Assembly: GCF_001704415.2 (NCBI RefSeq)
Contig: NC_030822.1
Coordinates: 57,095,345-57,159,344, forward strand
DNA length: 64,000 nucleotides
From: Capra hircus
Taxonomy: Eukaryota > Chordata > Mammalia > Artiodactyla > Bovidae
Reading direction: 5' to 3'
Shown here: piece after piece, positions 1-13,186 of the stretch
Layout: every line of letters starts with the position of its first letter
Position numbering within the stretch: position 1 is the stretch's first letter
The notes under the pieces: model-generated
The model's input: only the letters and a program-made list of their open reading frames with translations
Database searches by the model: none
Told to the model about the DNA's origin: nothing
Translations under genes and position numbers: made by a program

Positions 1-1095
1 TTAATTTAGTGTGGAAGTTTTTGTGTGTTTGATGCAGTCTCTTTTATCAAAGCATAATTCACAGACAGAGGCATCACTTAGCTAGTGACAGCCTCTTCAA
101 TGAAAGATCACACAACAATTTCTAAAAATTAACAAATGATTTGAAATTTATTGCAGTGATCTGATGAACAGTTTACACTGTGACTGTGGCACACGATGGA
201 ATTCTAATATATTTAGCTTAGCTTGTTTAAGGATAAGAAAGGTTTTCTTTTTTGGTTGTTTTGTATGCACTTTTACCTTAATTTATCCTACCAAACTGAT
301 CACCTTAACTTCCACTAACATTTTACCCTCCCTCTTAAAACACATTTTCAATTGACTTTAATGCAACATACTTTGCTTTCCTTTTAACTCACCATGGAAC
401 CTCTCAGTTTCCTTTGCTGATTATTCCTCACCTCTCTGGTCTCCCAAACTTACACCATACTTGCATTCCTTGGATTCTGGCCCCTTCAAAGCCAGCCATG
501 CATCATCTTCAAATCTCCCCTCCTCCAACCTCTGCTTTCCATTGTTACCTTGTCTTTTCTGACTCTGACACTCCTGCCATCCTCTTATAAAGACCCTGTG
601 ATCACATTGACCCAACAATTTAATCCCTGATCATCTCTCCAATTTATGACCCTTAATCACCTCTGCAAAGTCCCTTTTACCATAATAGGTAACATATTCA
701 AAGCTTCTGGGGATTAGGTCATGGACAACTTTGGGTACCATTATTTAGCCAACCACAGTGACCTTCTTGGTAGACCTTCTCCAACTGAAGTATTTAAGCT
801 TGCATATCTCATTCCTCCACCAGAAAGCCGTAGTCTCCTTTCCTGCTTAATTTTTCTGCATGGCATTTTTTCACCACCTGACATGCTGTATATTTAAAAC
901 GTGTCTATCTGGAATGAGAGTAGGGGGGCCTTGTCTCTTCACTTCACTGCTGTGTGACTAACTAGTGCCTCGAAGAGCACCTAGAATGTAATAGATGTCT
1001 GCTGAAAGAGTGTGAAAGACACTTCATAAGTAATAACCATGCTGGAATGGGACGCAACTGAATTCTGCTCATGAAATGTACATGCAGAAGATGAT
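1..1095. other. non-coding; old interspersed repeat remnant at ~580-765
   Basis: No credible exon. The stretch around 580-765 (with cacctctgcaaagtccctt and a ggggattagg-like segment) resembles the degraded 3' part of an ancient mammalian interspersed repeat; the family is not assigned. Small open frames here have no recognisable protein character. Confidence 0.4.
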
Positions 1096-1306
1096 GTTGC
1101 GTGTGCTGTCACGTCCAGCTCTTTGCAGCCCTACGAACAGTAGCCCATCAGGCTCCTCGCCCATGGGATTCTCCAGGCAAGAATACTGGCATGGTGCCAC
1201 TTCCTACTCCAGAGGATATCTCCCGACCCAGGGATCGAACCCATGTCTCTTGCGTCTCCTGCATTGGCAGGTGGATTCTTTATCACTAGCACTACCTGGG
1301 AAGCCT
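1096..1306 (-). mobile_element. Bov-tA SINE (antisense)
   Basis: tRNA-derived ruminant SINE read backwards: the body (gattctccaggcaagaat) is followed by the complement of the tRNA-like head (gggatcgaaccc, then acctgggaagcc). Diverged but close to full length. Confidence 0.85.
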
Positions 1307-1723
1307 GCAGAATATACTAGTGTTTGCACATATCTAGTTCTGCCCCTGTTGGCACATGGAAGACAGCTTTCTGTTTCTTCAAGGTTGGTTAGGATCTTGT
1401 GACTATTAACAATTCTGGCCATTGAAATGTGACGTGTGTCATATCTGGTATGAGACAATGGAAAGTCCATGCACTGTTCATCAGTCCCATTTCCCTGATG
1501 AAACAACTAAGAAACTGGCTGTTTTGGCTGGTGCAGATACTGATGGCAGAGCCTCTGACAAACTGGGTTTCTGAGTGGCTATACAAACCAAAGCCTTCAC
1601 TTCATCCCCACTGACTGGCACAGGACATAAAACATGATGCTGGGAAAGAGATCAACTTTTGTTGTATTAAGACAATGAAACTTTGGATTTTTTGTTATTA
1701 GAACATAACCTCATTCATTCTTT

Positions 1724-4700
1724 GTTGTTGTTCAATCACTCACTCGTGTCCAGCTCTTTGACATCCCATGGACTGCAGCACACCAGGCTTCCCTGTCCTT
1801 CTGTCCTTCTCCGTCTCCCAGAGTTTGCTCAGGCTCATATCCATTGAGTTGGTGATGCCATCCGACCATCTCGAACTCTGTCGTCCCCTACTCGTCCTGC
1901 CTTTACTCTTTCCCAGCATCAGGGTCTTCCCTAATGAGTTGGCTCTTCACATCAGGTGGCTCCTAATGTTTGGGAGCTTCAGTTTCAGCATCAGTCATTT
2001 TAATGAATATTCAGGACTGATTTCATTTAGGATTGACTGGTTTGATCTACTTGCAGTCCAAGGGACTCTCAAGAGCTTTTTCCAACACCACAGCTCAAAC
2101 GCATCAATCTTCAGTGCTCAGTCTTCTTTATGGTCCAACTCTCACATCTGTACATGATCACTGGAAAAACCATAGCTTCGAGAAGATGGACCTCTGTTGG
2201 CAAAGTAATGTCTCTGCTTTTTAACATGCTGTCTAGGTTGATCATAGCTTTTCTTTCAAGCAGCAAGTGTGTTTTAATTTCGTGACTGCAGTCACCATCT
2301 GCAGTGATTTTGGAGCCCAAGAAAATAAAATCTGCCACTGTTTTCTCATTTGCCATGAAGTGATGGAACTGGATGCCATGATCTTCATTTTTTGAATGCT
2401 GAGTTTTAAGCCAGCTTCTTCACTCTCCTCTTTCACCTTCATCAAGAGGCTCTTCAGTTCTTTTCTGCTTTCTGCCATTAGTGTGTTGTCATCTGAGTGT
2501 CTGAGGTTATTGATATTTCTCCTGGCAATCTTGATTCCAGCTTGTGCTTCATCCAGCCCAGCATTTCAGATGATGTACTCTGCACATAGGTTAAATAAGC
2601 AGGGTAACAATATGCAGCCTTGACGTACTCCTTTACCAATATTTAACCAGCTTGCTGTTCCATGTCTAGTTCTAACTGTTGCTTCTTGACTGGCATACAG
2701 GTTTCTTAGGAGATAGGTCATGTGGTATGGAATTCCCAACTCTTTCAGAATTTTCCACAGTTTGTTAGGATCAACATAGGCTTTAGCATAGTCAATAAAG
2801 CAGAAGTAGAGGTTTTTCTGGAATTCCCTTGCTTTTTCTATGATACAGTGGATGTTGGCAATTTGATCTCTGGTTCCTCTGCCTTTTCTAAATCCAGTTT
2901 GAATATCTGGAAGTTCTCGGTTCATGTATTTTTGAAGCCTAGCTTGGAGAATTTTGAGTATTACTTTGCTAGCTTGTGAAATGAGTGCAACTGTGCAGTT
3001 GTTTGAACATAATTTCACATTGCCCTTCTTTGAAGCCAGAATGAAAACTGACCTTTTCCAGTCCTGTGGCCACTGTTGAGTTTTCCAGATTTGCTAGCAT
3101 ATTTAGTGCAGCCCTTTAACAGCATTATCTTTTAGGATTTGAAATAGCTCAGCTGGAATTCCATCACCTCCACCAGCTTTGTTCATTGTTATGCTTCCTA
3201 AGGTCAACCTGACTTTGTACTCCGAGATGTATGGCTCTAGGTGAGTGGTTATGTGGGTTATGTGGGTCATGAAGTTTTTTTGTATAGTTCTTCTCTGTAT
3301 TCTTGCAACCTCTTCTTAATATCTTCTGTTTCTGTTAGGTCCATACACTTTCTGTCCTTTATTGTGCCCATTTTTGCATGAAATATTCCCTTGGTATCTC
3401 TAATTTTCTTGAAGAGACCCCTAGTCTTTCCCATTCTATTGTTTTCCTCTATTTCTTTGCATTGTTCACTTAGGAAGGCTTTCTTATCTCTCCTTTCTAT
3501 TCTTTGGAACTCTGCACTCAAATGGGTAGATCTTTTCTCCTTTGCCTTTCACTTCTTTTCTTTTCTCAGTTATTTATAAGGCCTCCTCAGACAGCCATTT
3601 TGCCTTTTTGCATTTCTTTTTCCTGGGGATGGTCATGATCCCTGCCTCCAATATAATGTCATGAACCTCCATCCATAGTTCTTCAGGTACTTTATCAGAT
3701 TTAATCCCTTGAATCTATTTGTCAATTCCACTATATAATCATTAAGAATTTGATTTAGGTCATCTTTATTTTTTGGGGTTCCAAAATCACTGCAGATGGT
3801 GACTGCAGCCATGAAATTAAAAGACGCTTACTCCTTGGAAGAAAAGTTATAACCAATCTAGATAGTATATTCAAAAGCAGAGACATTACTTTGTCGACTA
3901 AGGTCCGTCTAGTCAGGGCTATGGTTTTTCCTGTGATCATGTATGGTTGTGAGAGTTGGACTGTGAAGAAGGCTGAGCACCGAAGAATTGATGCGTTTGA
4001 ACTGTGGTGTTGGAGAAGACTCTTGAGAGTCCCTTGGACTGCAAGGAGATCCAACCAGTCCATTCTGAAGGAGATCAACCCTGGGATTTCTTTGGAAGGA
4101 ATGATGCTAAAGCTGAAGCTCCAGTACTTTGGACACCTTATGCGAAGAGTTGACTCATTGGAAAAGACTCTGATGCTGGGAGGGATTGGGAGCAGGAGGA
4201 GAAGGGGACGACAGAGGATGACATGGCTGGATGGCATCACGGACTCGATGGACGTGAGTGAACTCCGGGGGATGGTGGTAGACGGGGAGGCCTGGTGTGC
4301 TGCGATTCATGGGGTCGCAAGGAGTCGGACAAAACTGGGTGGCTGAACTGAACTGAACTGAATTACTGGCCTAGTTGTTTTCCCTGCTTTCTTCAATTTA
4401 AGTTTAGATTTTGCAATAAGCAGTTCATGATCTGAGCTGCAGTCAGCTTCCAGGCTTGTTCTTGCCAACTCTATAGAGCTTCTCCATCTTTAACTGTGAA
4501 GAATATCATCAATCTGATGTTGGTCTTGACCATCTGGTGATGTCCATGTGTAGAGTCATCTCTTGTGTTGTTGGAAGAGGGTGTTTTCTATGACCAGTGC
4601 ATTCTCTCTTGGGAAAACTCTGTTAGCCTTTGCCCTGCTTCATTTTGTACTCCAAGGCCAAACTTGCCTGTTACTGCTGGTGTCGCTTGACCTCCTACTT

Positions 4701-5871
4701 TTGCATTCCAGTCCCCTATGATGAAAAGGACATCTTTTCTTTGGTGTTAGTTCTAGAAGTCTTTATAGAACTATTCAATTTCCACTTCAGCCTTAGTTAC
4801 TGGGGCATAGACTTGGATTACTGTGATACTGAATGATTTGCCTTGGAAATGAACAGAGATCATTCTGCTGGTTTTGATATTGCACCCAAGTACTGCATTT
4901 TGGACTCTTTTGTTGACTATATGGGCTACTCCATTTCTTCTAAGGTATTATTGCCCGTAGTAGTAGATATAATGGTCATCTGAATTAAATTCACCCATTC
5001 CAGTCCATTTCAGTTCACTGATTCCTAAAGTGTCAATTTTCACTCTTGCCATTTCCTATTTGACCACTTCCAGCTTACCTTGATTCATGGACCTAACATT
5101 CCAGGTTCCTATGCAATATTGTTCTTTACAGCATCAGACTTTGCTTTCACCACCAGAAACATCCACAACCGGGTGCTGTTTCCCTCTTTTGCTCAGCCTC
5201 TTCATTCCTTCTGGAGCTATTTCTCTGCCCTTCTCCAGTAGCATATTGGGCACCTACCAACCTGGGGATTTCATCTTTCAGTGTCCTATCCTTTTGCCTT
5301 TTCATACTGTTCATGAGGTTCTCAAGGCAAGAACACTGAAGTGTTTTGCCATTCCCTTCTCCAGTGGACCACGTTTTGTCAGAACTCTCCATTATGACCC
5401 GTCCATCTTGGGTGGTCCTACACGGCATTGTTCATAGTTTCATTGAGTTAGACACGGTTGTGATCCATGTGATCAATCTGGTTAGTTTTCTGTGATTGTG
5501 GTTTTCATTTTGTCTGCCCTCTGATGGATGAGAATAAGAGGCTTGTAGAAGCTTCCTGGTGGGAGGGACTGGCTATGGATAAAACTAAGTCTTGCTCTGG
5601 TGGGCAGGGCTATGCTCAGTAAATCTTCAATCCAACTTTCTGCTGATGGGTAGGGGAGTGTTCCCTCCCTATAATTTGGCCTGAGGCCAAACTATGGTAG
5701 GGGTGATGGTGGTAATGGCAACCTCCTTCAGAAGGACTTATGCCAGCATGCCACTGCCCCCAGGACTGCTGTAGTCAGTGCCCCTGACCCTGCAGCAGGC
5801 CACTGTCAACCACACCTCTGCCGGAGGTTTTTGGACACTCATATGCAAGTTTGGCTCAGTCTCTTGTGAGA
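1724..5871 (-). mobile_element. near full-length BovB LINE (RTE), antisense, interrupted
   Basis: The + strand carries the complement of a BovB element from its 3' end (ttgttcaatcactcactcgtg, ~1724) through reverse transcriptase, endonuclease and 5' region (~5871). Minus-strand frames show RT pieces (FRKGRGTRDQIANIHC, CFIDYAKAY, GKGVRQGCILL) and basic linker pieces (KAFLSEQCKEIEENN). Many stops and indels make it non-functional. It is split by a second, sense-oriented BovB 3' fragment at 3763-4362. About 3.5 kb belongs to this element, so it is almost complete. Confidence 0.9.
3763..4362 (+). mobile_element. BovB 3' fragment nested in an antisense BovB
   Basis: Starts abruptly in the RT C-terminal part (ccaaaatcactgcagatgg) and ends with the typical BovB tail ctgaactgaactgaactgaa. 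It encodes the conserved YGCESWTVKKAE and FELWCWRRLLRVPWTA segments in an open frame at 3891-4346. It interrupts the outer element at gatttaggtcat / actggcctag. Lower divergence than the outer copy fits later insertion. Confidence 0.88.
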
Positions 5872-6560
5872 CTTATATTAATAAGCCTATTCTTATTAAT
5901 ATATAATTTCCTTCCAGAAATTGGGTGACCTTGTGAAAAAAAAAAATGTGGAGCTGGTTTCACAGTTAGGTGGTCATTGGCAAGAACATGACAGAGGCTA
6001 GAAAGGCTGTGATCCATGTTTTTAAGTGACCGAATATTCTGTAGAACTGTCATTCATGTAATTTGAGAAATAGATCATGATTTGAGCAAACCTACAGCAC
6101 TAGGGGAAAATGTGTTAGAATGTTTGTTTAGTGATATTTATCGTGTTTGGCTAGATATTATAAGAAAGACATAAACCCAGGAGAAAATCGCCTAATTTGA
6201 AAGCAGAAATGAAAGGAAACTGAGAGATTTAAGAGTTGGGGCTTTGTACGGTTAAAAAAAAAAAAAAAAAGGAACCAACTGCTTCTAGGTTCCAAATACT
6301 AAAATATAAGAGTCAGAAAGCAATTTTAAGGAAGATGCTAATAAAATCTTTCAACAGATTATATTACCTAAGGGCAAGGATCAGATTAAGGGTATATTGC
6401 TCAGTAAATCTTTTTCAACTTTATAAAATTACTCATGTCGGATATTAAGGGTAAAAATTTGCCCAGAGAAGTGGGAGAGAGAAGGAGAGCTTTGGGAATG
6501 AAAATGCAAAGAAACCTACCAGATATGAGAAATTTGTCTTGAAGGGAACTATGGGATCTT
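5872..6560. other. AT-rich intergenic DNA, no feature seen
   Basis: No exon-like sequence and no repeat family I can name. Two A-homopolymers (~5937-5946 and ~6253-6270) are the only simple features. Confidence 0.4.
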
Positions 6561-7335
6561 TCTCTTCTCCTCCTTTTCTTTTTTTGAAGAATGTGGCCCT
6601 GAAGCCATTAGGGCAGAGGAAGGTGGACCTCCATACCTGGAACCTAGTGCAGGGGTGGGCCAGCCACAGTGGCCTAGAGGAGGGTGCTGGAGTCTGAGCT
6701 GAACGAGGCAGGCATCTGAATAGGACAGCTGCCTGGGCCTGAGCCTGACTAAGGCAAGGAGGGTGCCACCTGGAGGAGGGAGTGTAGGGGTCAGAGCCAC
6801 AGAGGGGTGAGGAGGCATCCCTGTGGAGGGAAGTGTACTGGCAGGGGCTGTCAGAGCCTAAGGAGGCTGAAGAGTCTTGCTGGAGGAGTGGCCTGGCATA
6901 TCAGAGGGCATTGCTGTTGCGGGCATGCATTGGCATAGATAGTCAGAGCCCCTTGTGAACCAAGGAGACCACCCATAGTGATGAGATGAGGGGGGTCGGC
7001 ACATCTGGCACAAGGTGGCAAAGCCTGAGCTGGGTGCAGAAGACGTCCTGTGAGGGTGGCTTGGAGGAGCCCAGTGTGAAAAGGGTATTCCAAGTATGGG
7101 AATCGGAGAGCCAGCAGGGTGAAGAGCGGTCTTTGTGGAATGGCAACCTAGCATGGGCATCAGATCTCGAGCGAGCTGGTGGTGGCATCCACACTAGAAA
7201 GCAGACTGGGTCAGGCTGTCAGAGCCTGAGTGCAGGGAAGAGGGCATTTGTGCAGGGAAGAGACAGTAACAAGGGATGATTGTCAGGGCTTGAGGAAAGA
7301 AAGACAATGGGAGGTGGGTTTCTCACTGTCAGAGA
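6560..7335. repeat. GC-rich degenerate repeat block with gtcagagcc motif
   Basis: A purine-rich, GC-rich stretch in which variants of gtcagagcct recur at 6790, 6850, 6942, 7218, 7282 and 7328. Spacings are irregular, but 6850 to 6942 is 92 and 6942 to 7218 is 276, three times 92. Blocks such as ggagggaag, gtgcagggaagag and tggaggag also recur. Several overlapping frames of 80-100 codons on both strands arise from this composition and have no recognisable domain. It may be a decayed minisatellite or an unclassified repeat. Confidence 0.4.
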
Positions 7336-7340
7336 CTGTT

Positions 7341-7532
7341 TGCTGTTGTTTTAGTTGCTGAGTCATGTCTGACTCCGAAACCTCATAGACTATAGCCCAC
7401 CAGGCTCTTCTGTCCAGGCAAGAATCCTGGAGTGGGTTGCCATTTTCTACTCCAAGGGATCTTCTTGACCCAAGGATGGAATCCACATCTACTGCACTGG
7501 CAGGTGGATTCCTCACTACTGAGCCACCACAT
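7341..7532 (-). mobile_element. Bov-tA SINE (antisense)
   Basis: Complement of a Bov-tA element with body caggcaagaatcctggagtg and a head ending in actgagccaccacat. Internal deletion after the gctcttctgtcc segment. Confidence 0.82.
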
Positions 7533-9317
7533 TGCAGAGAAGGGCGCTTCAAATAAAAAAGGGGAAAAATTAGAGTGAGGCTTGTGATGTATCATATGAA
7601 CATAAGTAGGTGTAAATGTATGCATATATATGTATATGTATGTACATACGTATACTGATTCTTTAACCCCTTCCTCTGAGAGAGCTTCGGAAGAGAGACA
7701 CTGGACTAGCAATGAGCACACTAGTGCCTAGATCACGGCTTCTATAAACCCATTCTCTGCCAAAAGGAGCCAGGGCTCCTTGGAGAAATGACTGGTTCCT
7801 GGGCTGAGGCAAGGAAAGTAGAAAATAAGCTTGGAATACCTTCTTGTCCTAAAACAAAGAATAACTCAAAGAATGATAAAGACATGTCAAAAGAACACAG
7901 ATGCCTGCTCCAAGGGGCACTTGCTAATCAAATTTAGGACAATTTAGTTATCAGAATAAATAATCATGGTAACGAATTATAATCCATTAAGGTGGGAAAC
8001 ATACATGTGTTCTAAATTTACAAATAAATTGAAAGTTTGATGACAAATGGAATATACGCATAGTTCGAAAGTAACTTCCCGCGATAGCTATTAGTTAAAA
8101 ACGAAGAAAGAATAACCGCAGTGGAGAAGCAATATGGCAGGCATCATCTCATTCAAGTGATCAAAGTGAAAAAATCAAACTGTATCATCCAATAGCATGA
8201 ACACAACATCATCTCTGTGATATTCTTGACAAAATGAACAGCTTGAATCTGATAATGGGGAAACATGAAACAAATGCATATCAAAGGACACAGTACAAAG
8301 TAATTGGTTTATAATCTTCAAAAGTGTCAAGGTAATGAAAGTAAAGGGAAGACTGAGGAACTGGGCCACAGTCAGGGACACTAAGAAGAAACGAGAATGA
8401 AAAGCAACTCAAGACTCTGAGATGAATTATTTTGCTATAAAGGGCATTTTTGAAATATAAGGCAAAATGTGGATTCAGTGATAGTAACATGTCAGTGTTG
8501 ACTTCCTGATTTTGATGATTCTATTTTGGTTACATAGGAGAACATGCTTGTTAGTAGGAAATGCATACACTGGGGATCCTCAGATCAGCAAGTTGCTGTC
8601 AAATGGCTCAGAGAAAAGAAAGTTCTTTTTGTGGCTACTTGCAGCTTTTCTATGCATTTGAGATTATTTGAAAATAAAATTGAATTGGAAATATTTGGTT
8701 CCAAGTCCTGGATAGTTTTACACGATTAAGATCTCAATCCCTCATTCTGCTATATTGGTGTTGCAGACATAGTTGGAAGTAAGAGTAGTGACAACTAGAA
8801 CTTTAGTAGGTGGGATAGATCTCATTTCCTTAGGAATTCAGGAAAAGAAGTCTGAAGCCCAGTCTGGAACTGGCATTTCAAAGAGATTTATTGTAGCCAA
8901 TTTTTTCCAAACTCTTCTCTGCATGTGGAAAACCCATCGGAGCAATCCCAAAGACCTGGAAATAGGAAGTTGACCGCATCGTTAACAATTAGAATTAGCA
9001 AAAGAATCAGCATACAAATAAGGTATGAAAAAGGATAAGAAAAAACACTTTCATTCCACTTGTTGGGCTCCCAAAGGGTGAGATGTCTGCCTAATCTTGT
9101 CAGCAACCCCACCATGTTGAAACTTTGCTGAACAAAAAAGAATGCAAGCCTGTTGCTACATTGATCCTTTTCACATATCCCTGCCTGACTATATAACCTC
9201 TCCCTATTCACTGGGAGGGGGGCACAGTTCTTGAGGCACTAGCATACTATGTTCCCCCTCTGCCTGGTAAAGTAATAAAGCCAATCTTTCTTTCTCCTCC
9301 ATAAAAAAATAATAAAG
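7533..9317. other. intergenic DNA without identified genes or repeats
   Basis: AT-rich, with a short TATG-rich stretch at ~7615-7650. Small open frames on both strands (up to 107 codons at 8888-9211) show no domain and no splice support. Confidence 0.4.
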
Positions 9318-9615
9318 GGGCTTCCCTGGGGGCTCAGTGGTAGAGAATCCCCTGCCAGGGGACATGGGTTAAATCCCTGAGCCAGAAAGATCTCACATGC
9401 CGCAGAGCAACTAAGCCCATGCACCGCAACTACTGAGCCTGTGGTGGGGGCCACAGCTACTGGGCCCACGTGCCGTAACTACCCTGGACTTCGTGCTCCA
9501 CAATGAGAGGCCACTGCAATGAGGGGCTCACACACTGTGACTGTAGAATAGCTCCCAGGATCTGCAACCAGAGAAAAGCACAGGCAGCAATGAAGACCCA
9601 GTGCAGTCAAGAATA
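9318..9615 (+). mobile_element. CHR-type tRNA-derived SINE
   Basis: Begins gggcttccctgggggctcag and continues with cacatgccgcagagcaacta, cgtgctccacaa, gaagacccagtgcag and an A-rich tail: the older cetartiodactyl CHR SINE structure. Confidence 0.85.
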
Positions 9616-9924
9616 AAAATTAATTAGTAAAATTATTTTAAAAATAATAACTTTTAATAATAACAAAAAAAGAATCATGAGTGTGGGTGTAGTTCACATG
9701 AAAATGACTGGAATCAAATGACAAGAGGCTTTCTATGGTTCTGAAAGATTGTTAGAAACTGTTGCCTTCCTGCCTTTTCTAGCCAGAACACGGGCTGTGA
9801 AATCTGCATGGTCCTCAGAGAGGGCCTATTTCCCAAAGTCATACCAGTTGTGGCTAAAAAGGAAAACAGTAAAAGGAAAATCTCCCACAGCCTGGGGCCT
9901 AGAAAACCAAGGACTAGGAGAATT

Positions 9925-10463
9925 TGCTCCTTGGAAGGAAAGTTATGACCAACATAAACAGCATATTAAAGAGCAGAGACATTGCTTTGCCAACAAAGGT
10001 CCATCTAGTCAAGGCTATGGTTTTTCCAATAGTCATGTATGGATGTGAGAGTTGGACTATAAAGAAAGCTGAGTGCCAAAGAACTGATGCTTTTGAACTG
10101 TGGTGTTGGAGAAGACTCTTGAGAGTTCCTCGGACTGCAAGGAGATCCAACCAGTCCATCCTAAAGGAAATCAGTCCTGAATATTCATTGGAAGGACTGA
10201 TGCTGAAGCTGACACTCCCATACTTTGGCCACCTGATGTGAAGAACTGACTCATTGAAAAAGATCCTGAAGCTGGGAAAGATTGAAGGAGGGAGGAAAAG
10301 GGGACGACAGAGGATGAGAAGGTTGGATGCCATCACTGACTCGATGGACATGAGTTTGGGTAAACTCCAGGAGATGATGATGGACAGGGATGCCTGGCGT
10401 GCTGCAGTCCATGGGGTCTCAAAGAGTCAGACAGGACTGAGCAACTGAACTGAACTGAACTGA
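9925..10463 (+). mobile_element. BovB 3' fragment
   Basis: Sense BovB 3' end. An open frame at 9924-10241 gives the terminal segment YGCESWTIKKAE...LWCWRRLLRVP; a second frame runs to KSQTGLSN. Ends in repeated ctgaa(ctgaactga). 5'-truncated, non-functional. Confidence 0.9.
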
Positions 10464-10466
10464 GGA

Positions 10467-11360
10467 GGATTTCAGGGATCAACATCCCCACAAGGCCTGC
10501 CAGTGAGGCGGAAGAATTCCTATGGACCAGTGATCACTTCCCTTTCCTGGGTGCTGGGCCCATGGCAGGCAAGTAACCTGCCATTTTCATTTGTAGTTTC
10601 CAGATTAAGAGAAGCCAGACCTGGATCTGAAGTAGAGACTGTGATTCTTCCTGAGGAGCCCCTGGGCTTCAAGCTCAGGACCATGACTGGCCAGGATTTC
10701 AGGATATCTCCCTTGGGGAGGTTGTTGGTGAAGAGGAGCTGAATATTGGTGACTAGAAGAGAGAATGTGGTCATCATTATTTGTATCCACCAAAATCTGA
10801 CTTTCCTCGCCTTCTGTGTGTATAGCATACTACACCAATGAGCCCATATGACTTGTGATTATTTCAGGCCAACAAAAGATGAACAGAAATAACATGTACC
10901 ACTTTTGCACAGAGACAGTGAAGAGTCCAGGTGCTAGGCACCATCTCTCTTTCCCTGCTGTGGTAATGGGAGAAGACATGTGCTCAGACGTGCAGCTACA
11001 AGATGACACGTTCTCTATCAGCCTGCGTCCCGAGCCTCACCAAGGGGTCAGACACCTAATGGAACCTATAAATAAAGAAGGCAGCCAAGCAAGTAAAAGA
11101 TTTTGGAGGGTATTAAACCATCAGTTTGGGGGTTTTTACTGTAATACAATTTAGCCTACAGAGATACTGAATTTCTAGAAAGAACATGGGCAGAGGGAAG
11201 GTAAAAGATATAAGCATCAAATTGAAGATGAAAGAAGGATAAGAGTGATATCTTTGTGGATTATAACTGTGAATTAACCAAACAGAGGGGATCTGGATTT
11301 CCTGATGGACATAACAATGCTCGCATAGCAACAAGACAAAAAAACCTGCTTTATTTAGAT
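10467..11360. other. unclassified low-repeat segment with a 102-codon minus frame
   Basis: No repeat family recognised. The minus frame at 10520-10828 starts with a basic and hydrophobic stretch (RFWWIQIMMTTFSLLV) but has no recognised domain, and the plus strand is also partly open, which points to chance. Possibly a decayed exon or retrocopy. Confidence 0.3.
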
Positions 11361-11578
11361 GTGCGTGCGTGCATGCTTAGTTGTTCAGTAGTGTCCAATT
11401 CTTTCTGACCCCATGGACTATAGTCTACCAGGCTCTCCTGTCCATAGGATTCTCCAGGCAAGAATACTGGAGCGGATTGGCATTTCCTTCTCTTGGGGAT
11501 CTTCCTGACCCAGGGATCAAACCCGGGTCTTCTGAATTGCTGGCAAATTCTTTACCACTGAGCCACCAGGGAAGCCCT
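11361..11578 (-). mobile_element. Bov-tA SINE (antisense)
   Basis: Complete Bov-tA in reverse, ending ccaccagggaagccc. Imperfect flanking repeats (ttatttaga / ttatgtaga) look like target-site duplications. Confidence 0.87.
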
Positions 11579-11721
11579 TATGTAGACATAGGGGCTATAA
11601 AAGAAAAAGGCATTCTTTTGATTCCTGGCCCTTTAAATGTTTGGATTCCTATCACTTGAAATGGATCTCCTACTAGTTCTTGGTCTTAAGATTTCTGTCC
11701 CCTCGCCCACCTCTTGTCTTT

Positions 11722-12146
11722 GTTGCCATTGTTCAGTTGCTCAGTCCTGTCTGACTCTTTGCGACCCCATGGACTGCAGCACAACAGGCTTCCCTGTCTT
11801 TCACCATCCCCCAGAGCTTGCTCAAACTCATGTCCATTGAGTCAATGCTGCCTTCCAACCATCTCATCCTCTGTCACCCCCTTCTCCTGCTGCCTTCCAT
11901 CTTTCCCAGCATCAGGGTCTTTTCTAATGAGCTGGCTCTTTGCATCAGGTGGCCAAAGTATTGGAACTTCACCTTCAGCATCAGTCCTTCCAATGAAAAT
12001 TCAGGGTTGATTTCACTTAGGATTGACTGGTTTGATCTTGCAGTCCAAGAGACTCTCAAGAGTCTTCTCCAACATCACAGTTCTAAAGCATCATTTCTTC
12101 GGTGCTCAGCCTTCTTTATATTCCAACTCTCACATCCTTACACTTG
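11722..12146 (-). mobile_element. BovB 3' fragment (antisense)
   Basis: Starts with the complement of the BovB tail (gttcagttgctcagtcctgt) and covers about 425 bases of the 3' end, with the usual ccagcatcagggtctttt block. Severely truncated. Confidence 0.88.
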
Positions 12147-12149
12147 GTA

Positions 12150-13186
12150 GCAATCACCAAATGGTTCATATCTCTGGATTTGGTGTACTGAATTTCTTGC
12201 AATACCTGAATCCTACTAAGTGTTTCAAGGTTTGTTTTGTTTTTAGTTTATTTGATATTCTTGACAAAAAATCCTGGCTCAGTGAACAAAAGTAAAGATA
12301 CTATAATAATACCTATCATCATAACTAGTTACCCCACATGCTAGGAATACTCACTTAATGAGGGTCAACACCCCACTGCTAAGGATACAACCTGGTTGCC
12401 AAAATTACACAAGATAGCTTGCAGTAGAAGTTCATCAAATAAGTTGGCCAAATGTTCAAAGGGCAAGTATGAAAACCATTATTCAGCTAAAGCTAAACCA
12501 AAGCTGGAAATAGCCATCAGAAAAGGCAATTATGGGATGTAAAATATATTACTTTATTTATATGTACACAATATGTATGTACATAAAATGCATTACTTAT
12601 ATTTTTATAATATAGCAAAAATATTATTGTTGCAATTTTATCATTAAACTTCAAATTAAAATTTGACATTTTAAGCTTATCATGTGACCACAGGAGCAAT
12701 ATTTGCTTAGCATGGCCCACTCATACATATAGCACATTTGTGAGATAAGGTAACTCATTAAATTGGTAAAAGAACGAGAAATTGGGAGGCACCTAACTTT
12801 TCTCTAGTGTTTTTGAATTGTATTCTAATAAAACTAGTATTATAATTAGCTTTTCTATATGATTTTGTACTTCTCATAAAATTTGAAGGTCACAAATTTG
12901 ACATTCTTACTTCATTCTCACAAGACATGAAGAACCAAAAGAAACTTTCCTTGAGAGGATCATGGGCTATACGAAATTACAAAACTAAGATTTAAATGTG
13001 GTTCTGAAAGCCTAATTTAATACCTAGTCATTTTATAAATATGAGAACTATGACATAATATTTTTATTATCTGCTTTGTATTATTTAAATTCTTATATTT
13101 ATTTGCTGACAAAAGTTAATTTTCTGAAGTTACCCAGCTTCCTTTAATTTTTGTATTAACTACTGACTTTATATTTACATATTCTT
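12150..13186. other. AT-rich intergenic DNA
   Basis: Very AT-rich; no exon, no named repeat. Open frames are short and of low complexity. Confidence 0.4.

Noticed and set aside
9318..9615. tRNA-like sequence
   Set aside because: It is the tRNA-derived head of a SINE; no intact cloverleaf. The same holds for the Bov-tA heads.
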